The notes under the pieces were generated by a model that did no database searches, was not told the origin of the DNA, and worked only from the letters and a program-made list of their open reading frames with translations. Position numbers and translations under genes: made by a program. From a virus, in IMG/VR virus record IMGVR_UViG_3300010389_000068, positions 1 to 32,660 of that record: DNA of 32,660 nucleotides; one strand, given 5' to 3'. Shown piece after piece: positions 12,342 through 20,900 of this stretch; within the stretch, counting starts at the first letter, position 1, and each line of letters starts with the position of its first letter.

Positions 12342-12793
12342 TACTTAACGCCTAATTGCTTTTCTGTTATAATTTTAAACTCTAATCTACGATCCTTGCA
12401 CCACTCCTCTGCTGCCTTCCATTTTGCTTGATTAACAGCATAGGTTTTTGATTCATAGATGAATGATTTGGTTACACGTTTTCTCTGTTTGGGTGGTTTG
12501 GTTTGTTTTTCGGGTTTTACCTCAACAACATACCTCTTTACAGATCCATCTCTATGCTGTACCTTGATAATAAAATCTGGGAAATAACGATGTACCCGAT
12601 TATCGAGTGGAGATATATATGGGATAAAGAATTCTTCGGATCCATATTGGAGAATGTTGGCGTTTTGGTCACACCACCTTAAGAATCTGAGTTCCCAAGA
12701 ACTGCGATAAATGATATTATTCACATCCCCGAGATACTTTTGGGGATTTTGTGGGCGAAATCTTCCTTGGTGAAATCTACCATCTCTAGACAT
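12341..12793 (-). CDS. gp4: Head completion protein gp4
   Basis: A 150-aa protein close to T4 gp4 (also called gp50/gp65), needed to complete filled heads before tail joining. Matching stretches include GRFRPQNPQKYLGD, NIIYRSSWELRFLRWCD, the SPLDNRVHRYFPDF motif and VVEVKPEKQTKPPK, then TYAVNQAKWKAAEEWCKDR. The PDF...VEVKP arrangement (D...E-x-K) looks like a PD-(D/E)XK nuclease core, which is also noted for this family. It is the first gene of the minus-strand block, facing the plus-strand tail operon across 35 bases that contain an AT-rich ATATAATAA stretch. Confidence 0.92.
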   Translation of the reverse strand: MSRDGRFHQGRFRPQNPQKYLGDVNNIIYRSSWELRFLRWCDQNANILQYGSEEFFIPYISPLDNRVHRYFPDFIIKVQHRDGSVKRYVVEVKPEKQTKPPKQRKRVTKSFIYESKTYAVNQAKWKAAEEWCKDRRLEFKIITEKQLGVK

Positions 12794-12828
12794 CGACTAC
12801 ATATAATAAAGGGTTACACTGTATTTAG

Positions 12829-13431
12829 ATGCCTACTCCTATCGCTAGAATGATGCGTGACGTGAAGACAGCGTTGCTTGCGCCGTCATTAACATCACAA
12901 TATTCTGTGGAAGTTTATGCTCCACCAGGAGGACAGCAACTGCCATTTTTTATTAATGACATTATAAATCTGTCTTGTTCAGAGGCATCACTTCCTGGGT
13001 CAAATCTTATGACTCACGAACTCAAAGATGACTTTGTTGGTACAACAGAGAAGATTGCCTATAGAAAAGCATATGATGACACAGCAAGTTTTACTTTCTA
13101 TGTAAACATTGACCACGATGTTATTTTGTTCTTTGAGAACTGGTTACGATATATTGCTGGAGAACCATTAGTTGGTGATAGTAATACGGACAATCGAGCA
13201 CCAAACTTTGTTCATCGAACTCAGTTTAAAAAGAACTACAAGTCTCAAGTAGTCATTAATAAATTTGAAAAGGATTATGAGAAGGGTGGTTCATATTTAC
13301 AGTATACATTTTTAGATGCATACCCTCTGTCAATTAATTCGATGCCAGTTGCATATAATGCATCTGATCTGCTAAAATGTACAGTAAACTACGCATTTAC
13401 TAGATATATCCTGGATACAGTACCTTACTGA
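12829..13431 (+). CDS. Tail tube-like protein (T4 gp19/gp54 superfamily)
   Basis: A 200-aa protein with the fold signature of contractile-tail tube proteins: an N-terminal beta domain (TSQYSVEVYAPPGGQQLPFF), then the tube-family stretch LSCSEASLPGSNLMTHEL, and TASFTFYVNIDHDVILFFENW with a C-terminal YTFLDAYPLSINSMPV. These are hallmarks of the gp19 family and of baseplate tube initiators that copy the fold. Its position next to baseplate genes, away from any sheath gene, favours a tube initiator (gp54-like) over the main tube subunit, but I cannot separate them by sequence alone. There is no clear ribosome site. It is the first plus-strand gene of the tail block. Confidence 0.7.
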   Translation: MPTPIARMMRDVKTALLAPSLTSQYSVEVYAPPGGQQLPFFINDIINLSCSEASLPGSNLMTHELKDDFVGTTEKIAYRKAYDDTASFTFYVNIDHDVILFFENWLRYIAGEPLVGDSNTDNRAPNFVHRTQFKKNYKSQVVINKFEKDYEKGGSYLQYTFLDAYPLSINSMPVAYNASDLLKCTVNYAFTRYILDTVPY

Positions 13432-13437
13432 TTCCAC

Positions 13438-13445
13438 TATAAATA
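13438..13445 (+). promoter_or_regulatory. Late promoter TATAAATA upstream of gp26
   Basis: A perfect late box 29 bases before the gp26 ATG, in the 43-base gap after the tube-like gene. Confidence 0.65.
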
Positions 13446-13474
13446 ACCATATGAGTTTTTAGTTATAGCAAATT

Positions 13475-14194
13475 ATGCCATTACCAAAGATTGCGACACC
13501 AACTTATGAGTTGACTTTACCATCCACAGAACAAACAATCGACTATAGACCATTTTTGGTCAAAGAGGAGAAACTGTTAGTTCTCGCAATGGAAACGGAA
13601 GACACAAAAGATATCACTAAAGCAGTTAAGACTGTTATTAAAAATTGTATTAAGACAAGCGGCATCAAAGTTGAGGACCTCCCAACTTTTGATATTGAAT
13701 ATCTGTTCCTCAATATCCGTGGTAAGTCCGTGGGTGAAGAGGTTGAAGTCAACGTTATCTGTCCAGATGATAACGAGACTCAAGTTCCAGTGTCAATCAA
13801 CCTTGAGGACATTAAGGTCACCAAGGACCCCAAACACACCACAAGAATTAAAGTTGACGACTCCATTATGGTGGAGATGAAGTATCCATCTTTGGATCAA
13901 TTTATCAAGAGCAACTTTGATTTTAAGGGTGGCAATGCAATGGAGCAGTCATTTGAATTGATCGCTGCATGTATTGATAAGATTTACACCGCAGAAGATG
14001 TTTGGGTTGCATCTGATTGTACCAAAAAAGAACTCTTTGACTTCTTGGAGTCAATGAACTCAACTCAATTTAAAGAGATTGAGATGTTCTTTGAGACTAT
14101 GCCTAAACTCAGTCATGAGATTAAGGTTAAGAATCCAAACACTGGAAAGAGTAGTGCTGTTGTACTTGAGGGACTATCTAGTTTTTTCGGGTAG
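13475..14194 (+). CDS. gp26: Baseplate hub assembly protein gp26
   Basis: A 239-aa protein of the T4 base plate protein family (gp26/gp51), which in T4 acts in assembly of the central hub. Matching features are the N-terminal PTYELTLPSTEQTIDYRPFL and the KEEKLLVLAMET stretch. FDIEYLFLNIRGKSVGEEVEV, a beta domain with CPDDNE, and the C-terminal helix ...FFETMPKLSHEI follow. No zinc-ribbon cysteines are seen. The last codons read AGT TTT TTC GGG TAG: a T TTT TTC slippery heptamer three bases ahead of the stop, in phase with the following ORF, so a minority product is probably a longer fusion. Confidence 0.85.
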   Translation: MPLPKIATPTYELTLPSTEQTIDYRPFLVKEEKLLVLAMETEDTKDITKAVKTVIKNCIKTSGIKVEDLPTFDIEYLFLNIRGKSVGEEVEVNVICPDDNETQVPVSINLEDIKVTKDPKHTTRIKVDDSIMVEMKYPSLDQFIKSNFDFKGGNAMEQSFELIAACIDKIYTAEDVWVASDCTKKELFDFLESMNSTQFKEIEMFFETMPKLSHEIKVKNPNTGKSSAVVLEGLSSFFG

Positions 14195-14212
14195 GAATGG
14201 TCCACATGGACC
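14182..14212 (+). promoter_or_regulatory. Probable programmed -1 frameshift site in gp26
   Basis: T TTT TTC (14182-14188) is in the correct phase for a -1 slip. It is followed after 10 bases by a hairpin GGTCC (14199-14203) / GGACC (14208-14212) with loop ACAT. The -1 frame is open through the next ORF. Confidence 0.6.
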
Positions 14213-14382
14213 TAATGAACTACTATGAGTTGAATTTCTCCTTAATGCAGTTCCATAAATATTCTTTGACTGAGATTGAAAACATGATCCCGTGGGAAAG
14301 AGACATCTATGTCACGATGCTCAAGAACCACATTGAAGAAGAAAAACTCAAAATGGAACAACAAAAAGCGTCAACATTCTAA
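14197..14382 (+). CDS. gp26 frameshift extension or small hub chaperone
   Basis: A 61-residue reading frame (MVHMDLMNYYELNFSLMQF...) whose core NYYELNFSLMQFHKYSLTEIE and PWERDIYVTMLKNH looks like the C-terminal component of tail-assembly chaperones that are made by frameshifting in other long-tailed phages. No ribosome site precedes ATG 14197 or the later ATGs (14206, 14215). The frame is exactly -1 to gp26 and joins it at the slippery site, so I think it is mostly expressed as a gp26 fusion of about 300 aa. Its stop overlaps the start of the tape-measure gene (TAATG), the position such chaperones normally occupy. Confidence 0.65.
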   Translation: MVHMDLMNYYELNFSLMQFHKYSLTEIENMIPWERDIYVTMLKNHIEEEKLKMEQQKASTF

Positions 14383-17300
14383 TGGCAAGAGCATATAGGG
14401 GTCGTCCACCAAAAAGAAGAGTAACTGTCAGGAAAGAAAATGTAAATCCTGGCAGTTTTTTTGGTGCCGACAACTATGAGCGTTTACGTCAAGAGGTTGC
14501 AACTCAGGGAACCATTGAGGGAGAGACACTTACTCCTGAGCAAAGAAAAGAAGCATTTAAAGCAAGTAGAGATAAGACATCATTTAATAAGTTTGTTAAT
14601 ACATTTTTAGGTAAAGACCAACCAAAAACTCAAACTGGTGGAGGAGTTTCATCTCCACCTCCAGTATCTCCAACACAGAGGATGTTGCCTGGTTCTGGCA
14701 CATCAGCAATTACTGTTAGAAAACCTGGTTCACAGAAACAGACTTCAAGAGACGTTGCAGACACAACTCAGAGTGTTGCTGATGAAGTAAAGCAAAGAAA
14801 AAAGAGAGGGGTTGGAGCAACCCTGGAGCAAAATGTTTCTGCGATTAGAAAAACTGTAGATAGTATTTTTGAAACACTCGTAAAGCAAAACGAGTTTATC
14901 AAGAAGCAATTTGACCTTGCAAGAAAATTAGAGGAAGATAAAAAGAGAAAGCAAAAAGAAGAAAGATTTGAGGGGGATAAAGGGGATAAAAAAGCAAAGA
15001 AGGCAGTTGACAAGATTGCAAAACCATTCTCAAATATTCTTGATAAGATAATCAACTTCTTTGCCTCAATATTCTTAGGTAAAGCATTAATTAAGTTGAT
15101 TGGTTGGTTTGCTGACCCAGCAAATCAGAGTAAAGTCGAGAGTATCGGTAGATTCCTTAAGGATTGGTGGCCAACACTATTGGGTGCATATCTAATCTTT
15201 GGTAATGGACTAGTTAAATTTGTTGCTGGAATAACTGCAAAGTTATTATTCTTTGCAGGTAGAATGCTGATAACAGTAATACCTGCATTAGGAAGAGCGA
15301 TTGCAAGAAATCCAAAAGCAGCAGCTGCAGCAGCACTCTTTGGTGCGGGTGCCCTTGTTCCTTCAATGTTCCCAGACACAATTAAAGATGCTGCAGATAA
15401 ACAGGCATCTGCTGCAGAAAGAGAAGTTGGAAAAGAACAAGCAGCTACTCAAATTGAAGCACAAAATGAAGATAGAAATATATTCCAGAAAATCAGTGAT
15501 TTTATAACAGGTGCTGATGCTGAGAGAGCAGAGCAAGCACAGAGACTTAGAACTGGTGAAGAGAAAAGATATGGTTTATTTGGGGAGATTCCAGCAAAGA
15601 GAAAGGGTGGTCAAGTAACAACCACCAGTGGCACAGATATCAAGGGTGCTGGTGTTGACACTCAACTGATTGCTGCACGTCCTGGTGAAGTTGTTATTAA
15701 CAAAGCAACAGTTGACGCACTTGGTGCAAAATACTTCTTAGAACTTAACAGAAAGTTTGGTGGACCACAAGCCAACAAACCTAAGATGGCAAAGGGTATC
15801 CAAACTGCTGCATTTGGTGGTATGGTTGTGCCTGCCTTTGCAAATGGTGGTGAGGTTCCAGTTGGCGGTTCCTATATGGGCAACCGTGGAGAAGGACTGA
15901 GAGATGATTTAATTAAGTGGGCAATGGCAAATCCTGCCCTTGCATCTACGCTCAAAGTAGGAGATACTGGATTTAAAGAGGCACAAGCAGCTGCGACAAA
16001 TTATGCTAATGCAGTTTATAAGAGTGGACTTACTGGTCTAGAGCAGGGACTGAATCTTGCTGGAACAACGGCACAAAGTTTTGGATCAAGAGCACAAGAA
16101 ACTGCACAAAACTTAGGTCCACAACTACAGCAAAATGCACTGAATATTGCAAATCAAGGTCAACAGTTCTTAGCAAATACTGTAAATTCTGGTGAGAGTA
16201 TTGCTAGAGATGTTCAGCAAAGATATGAGAGTGGTGATCTAGAACGTCAAATACTTGGTGGACTAAGTGGATTAAAGAATAAGACAACTGGTGTGGTTGG
16301 TAGTGCTTTCGATCCTCTAATCTCTGCTACAGGTAGTAATGCATATCAAGGAATTGCAGAAAAAAATGCCCTTGTTGATGAAAAAGAGATATCTATCGCA
16401 GATAGTATTGTTAATAGCCTTCCAGAAGGATCACCTTTACAAGACATTGCTGATAAGGGATTGATTCCTATCCCATCTGGTGATGCATCAACAATGAGAA
16501 ATTTGACATATGTCAAAGCATTGTTGGGTCCTCTTGGAAAACCATTTAAGATTTTGAGTAATGATGAAGTTGATAGAATGCGTCAACTCACTATTGATAA
16601 GACTTTAGAAAAGAGTGGATTGATTGTTGGTAAAGATGGTGAAGTTCGTATGAACTGGAACCAAGAAGATATTAATAAAGGTGCTAAAGGTGGTGGTGCA
16701 TACACTGATGACCTTGGACCTGGCGGTAAAGCATTTAACTCTATCTTGGGTAGATTTACTGCATCAACTAGAGACGGTGGTAATACTTTATATACTGATG
16801 ACAGATATAACTTTAACCTTTCAACCCAAGAGTATCTACAAAAAGCAAAAGACCAATTACTCAGTGGTGCTTTTGGCGAGGCAGCATATTTTGGTGCAGC
16901 ATCTTTGGGCAAATTTGCAGAAGATATGGGTTGGTTGAATCAGAGAGCACTTGGCAGTAGAATTGCAATTGGACAAGTTGACAGAACTCAGATTGAGGGT
17001 GCTACACCAAAGGTTGCTCAACCTGCTCCAATTAATGTTCCTGCTGCTGTAAAAGAATTTGAAAAGGGTAATTATAATGCTGCAACTAGAGCATTGGGTG
17101 GAGACCCATCTAAATCAGAACCAATACCTCAGATAACAGCACCAACAAAACCAAAGAGGGCGTGGTATGATCCTCGTGGATGGGTTGGTATGCAAGGTGG
17201 TGGTATGGTTGGACCATCTTGGTTGCCTTGGAACTGGGGCAAAGTCGCTGAAAAGGGAAGAGATGAAGCAGCTATAGGCGGAAATGCATTTGGTTATAAT

Positions 17301-17927
17301 GCAAGATATAGAAACGTAACTGATCCTGCCCAAAGAAGAATGCTCGGATTACCTCCACTAGAGTCTCGTCAAGGTGGTGGTATGGTTGGACCATCTTGGT
17401 TGCCTTGGAACTGGGGTAAATTAGCAGACAAACAACGAAAAACTAATAAAGGAATTGGTTATGAAGCAAGATATGGACACGTAACTGATCCCGCTCAGCG
17501 AAGAATGCTCGGATTACCTCCTCTTGAGGGACGTGCTGGCGGAGGTATTACAGAGGGCACTGGTATGGACTTACCAGGAGCAGGTGCAGATAGACAATTG
17601 ATTCGTGTTCAACCTGGAGAGTACATTCTCCCTGTTGATACGGTGATGAGACTTGGTGGACCAAGAGCAATTGACAATGTTGTTGCTAGAACTGACAGCA
17701 ACTCAACTGCTGCAAAACTTGGACTCAACAAACCAAGTTCAATGGCAGTCGGACAACCTGTAATGTCTGACGATTCATCAATGGTATCTACCTTACCTCC
17801 AATTGTTCAGGCATCTGGTGGCGGTGGATACGGCAATGTTGGAAAGGGACCAGAGGTTCCATCTGTATCAGTCTCGTCTAACGCCTCTAGGAGACGCGCT
17901 AAGACAATGTTTGGTCTCGTAGGATAA
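14382..17927 (+). CDS. Tail tape-measure-like protein, 1181 aa
   Basis: A very large structural protein, probably the functional counterpart of T4 gp29, the tape measure of the tail. The N-terminal 200 residues are basic and low in complexity, ending in a coiled coil (about 140-200). Hydrophobic segments follow around 217-245 and 262-320 (WWPTLLGAYLIFGNG and an alanine run). Two tape-measure-type motifs occur near residues 420 (GVDTQLIAARPGEVVINK) and 1065 (GADRQLIRVQPGEYILPV), of the LSPGE-FVI kind common in tape-measure C-termini. A tandem repeat of 59 and 55 residues starts at 938. It directly follows the gp26/frameshift ORF and is paralogous at its N-terminal coiled coil and hydrophobic region to the next gene. 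Confidence 0.75.
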   Translation: MARAYRGRPPKRRVTVRKENVNPGSFFGADNYERLRQEVATQGTIEGETLTPEQRKEAFKASRDKTSFNKFVNTFLGKDQPKTQTGGGVSSPPPVSPTQRMLPGSGTSAITVRKPGSQKQTSRDVADTTQSVADEVKQRKKRGVGATLEQNVSAIRKTVDSIFETLVKQNEFIKKQFDLARKLEEDKKRKQKEERFEGDKGDKKAKKAVDKIAKPFSNILDKIINFFASIFLGKALIKLIGWFADPANQSKVESIGRFLKDWWPTLLGAYLIFGNGLVKFVAGITAKLLFFAGRMLITVIPALGRAIARNPKAAAAAALFGAGALVPSMFPDTIKDAADKQASAAEREVGKEQAATQIEAQNEDRNIFQKISDFITGADAERAEQAQRLRTGEEKRYGLFGEIPAKRKGGQVTTTSGTDIKGAGVDTQLIAARPGEVVINKATVDALGAKYFLELNRKFGGPQANKPKMAKGIQTAAFGGMVVPAFANGGEVPVGGSYMGNRGEGLRDDLIKWAMANPALASTLKVGDTGFKEAQAAATNYANAVYKSGLTGLEQGLNLAGTTAQSFGSRAQETAQNLGPQLQQNALNIANQGQQFLANTVNSGESIARDVQQRYESGDLERQILGGLSGLKNKTTGVVGSAFDPLISATGSNAYQGIAEKNALVDEKEISIADSIVNSLPEGSPLQDIADKGLIPIPSGDASTMRNLTYVKALLGPLGKPFKILSNDEVDRMRQLTIDKTLEKSGLIVGKDGEVRMNWNQEDINKGAKGGGAYTDDLGPGGKAFNSILGRFTASTRDGGNTLYTDDRYNFNLSTQEYLQKAKDQLLSGAFGEAAYFGAASLGKFAEDMGWLNQRALGSRIAIGQVDRTQIEGATPKVAQPAPINVPAAVKEFEKGNYNAATRALGGDPSKSEPIPQITAPTKPKRAWYDPRGWVGMQGGGMVGPSWLPWNWGKVAEKGRDEAAIGGNAFGYNARYRNVTDPAQRRMLGLPPLESRQGGGMVGPSWLPWNWGKLADKQRKTNKGIGYEARYGHVTDPAQRRMLGLPPLEGRAGGGITEGTGMDLPGAGADRQLIRVQPGEYILPVDTVMRLGGPRAIDNVVARTDSNSTAAKLGLNKPSSMAVGQPVMSDDSSMVSTLPPIVQASGGGGYGNVGKGPEVPSVSVSSNASRRRAKTMFGLVG
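17193..17534 (+). repeat. Tandem 177/165-nt repeat in the tape-measure gene
   Basis: Copies at 17193-17369 and 17370-17534 encode QGGGMVGPSWLPWNWGK... to LGLPPLE-x-R. The first 47 bases of the two copies are identical, which suggests a recent duplication; the middle differs by a four-codon indel. Confidence 0.9.
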
Positions 17928-17940
17928 GGAGGTATAGACG

Positions 17941-20900
17941 ATGGCATTACCAGCATTACTCGGCGGTGCAGGCAGAGCACTCGCAACTACCTCTAGAGTA
18001 GCAAAAGCAGCAAATATTGGCACCAAGTTTCTGGGTAAAGATACCAAGAAGCAGAAACCAGGAATGGGGACTGAGAGGGAGTCATCATCACTAACGATTA
18101 GACCATCAACATCGATGGTTCCTGCTAAATTCTCTACTACATTTGGATCATTTTCATCAACGCCAAAGACATCTACGAGTGGCGGAGACTCTCTAGAGGA
18201 GAATGTTGCATACATTCGTAAGAAGACTGTAGAGATTGATAAACTCTTAAAAGAATCCTTTAAACTTAGAAAGAAAGAGGCAAAGGATGCACAAAAGATG
18301 CGTTCTGCCTTAGCAAGAAAAGAGAAGGAGGGTAGATTTGAGTCTGGCGCAAAAGGTGTTGCTGCCAAAGTTGCTAAGAAGGCAGGCAAACCTTTTAGTA
18401 GCATTTTTGATGCGATTAAAAATTATATTACTTCAATTCTTGTTGGATTTATTGCAATCAAACTCTTGCCACTCTTGCCTAAGATGCTTGAGTTACTCAA
18501 GGTGGTTGGTCCTGCAATGGACTTCATCTTGGGCATTGCAGGTAAATTATTAGATGGTCTTGCAACCTTTATTGATTGGGGTTACAAAGCATATGATGCA
18601 ACTAGAGGATTTATAAAGGGCGTTGGTGGAGAGGGAGCCGCAAAAGCATTTGATAAGTTCTCCTCTGCGATGAACACTATGATAAACCTCGCCTTGATAT
18701 TGGCGATGGCAAATGCTGTAGGTGGTGGATTTGGTGGCGGAAGAGGTGGAAGAGGTGGAAGAAGAGGAGGATCTACCCGTCCGACTACAAGACCTGGAGT
18801 TGGTGGTAGACCAAAGGTCACAACAACTGGTGGTAGGGGTGTTAATAGACCCGATTTTAGAAATCCATTCAGACAAAGACCAAACGTTACTGGTTCTGGC
18901 AGTGGTCCATTTAGTGGGTTTAGAAATCCATTCGGACAAAGACCAAACGTTACTGGTTCTGGTAGTGGTCCATTTAGTGGATTCAGAAATCCATTCAGAC
19001 AAGGACCAAAGATTACTGGTTCGGGAACTGGTGGATTCAGATTTACAAATCCATTTAAAGGTGCTAAGTTTCCTCAACTTCCAAAAGGTTCGGGCACTGG
19101 AATCTTTTCAAAAATAAATCCAAAATCAATTGCATCTGGTGCAAAAGGTTTTGGTATTGGACTTGCTATAGAATCTATTGCACAATTTGGACTTGATTGG
19201 ACTTTCGATAGACTTTTTGGAACAAGACAAGAGCAAAATGAGAAATTTTTAGAAAGACAAGCACAAAGAAGTTCATCTGAAAAACAAGAAGTAATTGACA
19301 AATTACTAAAATTGTATAAAAAAGAAAAAGAATATCAAAATAGTCCTCTTGGAAAACTTGATAAAATTATTGCCTTAGGTGGAGATACCACTAGTGACGT
19401 GCAGCTGCGAATTATTACTGATAGATTAAATGCACTTGGTATTACACCACCTGCTATGCAGACTGGTGGAAAAGTTGGTGATGACGATAAAGATCAAAAG
19501 AGAACCTTAAATCAATCACAAATACTTCCAGTACTTCAAACTCCAGACCTTGGCATTTCGGATATTGGAAAAAATATTGGTGGACCCAAGGCAGTAGATA
19601 GACTCTACAAGCAGGAAGGTGTACAAAATCTGATTAGACTTTATAATGAAGTTAAAGATGTACCTGTTTATGGTGAATCAATGGCAACTGCTATTGGTAT
19701 GGCATTAGGAAATACGCCATCATCTAGAACATATCTCTCTATGGGTGCATCTCTGATTAACTTTAGTAATTTGCAAACAGCAGAGAATATTGCAAGTTCT
19801 TCAGCAAAAATTAGTCAAACAGCACAAAAGTTTGAGGATGGTGGTCAGGTTTTTGCATCTAAAGTATCACTAAACGATAGTATTCAAGATACAACAAATG
19901 TTGCAAATTACCTGAGAACTCAAATATCATCAATCAAAGTCAAACCTGAAGAAAAAACACCTGAGGGAATTGCAAGAATACTGGAGATGCTTGGCATTAA
20001 GACAGGGGATTATGAAATGCAGCAAGGTGGAGAATCTCCAAGTTCATCATCCTCAAGTTCACCATCCTCAAGTTCACCAACCATAAGTTCTCCATCTACA
20101 GGTAATAATTCTGGTTTAACTCCACAGCAAAGAGCATTTTTAGAAACTATTTCATATGCAGAAGGGACTAAACAAAGAGGTTATAATACCTGGTTTGGCA
20201 ACCAACTCTTTCCAAAAGATCAACCAGATTTGAGTAAATACACCATTAATCAGATTGTAGAATTACAGAAAAGATTCAATAGAGAAGGTCGTGGTAGATT
20301 TGCTGGTGGTACATCTGCTGCTGTTGGTAAATATCAGATGACTTATCCAGAAACTTTTGCTGCAGCTGCTGGTCTTGATCCTGCGGTAGATAAATTCACC
20401 CCAGCAAATCAGGATAAGATGGCATTATATGGTTATGTGATGAAACAAGGGGGAGTAACACAAGCAGAAATCAATGCTCCTGAGATGTCAGATCAGACTA
20501 TTGACAAGTTAGCACCCGTATTTGCATCGTTCCCAAACTTATTTGGTCCTGGTCAAGGTGGTAAAGCTCCAGGTGATGGAGTAAGTTATTATCCAAGTCA
20601 AGGAGCAAAATTTAAGGCAGACATAAAAGCACAATTCAAAAAAGAAAGAGGTATTGCGATCGAGGCTGCTAAATCTACTCCCGTTGCAAAACCTCAACCA
20701 AAATCTCAGGGTGGTGGATTACTTGATCCAGTATTGAATATGCTTGGTATGGGTTCACAGCAGCAAGGTCAAGGTGAACCAAAGGGTCTTATTGGATCTG
20801 TTGTCCAATGGTTGCACGGCAATCCAAATAGAAAGGGATATGATGCTGGTCACGCTGGAATGTCTAATGCACATGACCACTTTAGTTTTACTAGTAGAAC

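Noticed and set aside
12794-12828. ATATAATAA stretch between gp4 and the tube-like gene as a divergent late promoter
   Set aside because: It does not match TATAAATA on either strand and lacks a -35 partner; an unusual promoter is possible but unsupported.
17868-19077. Antisense open frames of 178 and 175 aa opposite the start of the 1136-aa gene
   Set aside because: Both mirror the Gly/Ser/Lys-rich coding sequence and its 63-nt repeats, lack ribosome sites and run against the operon.
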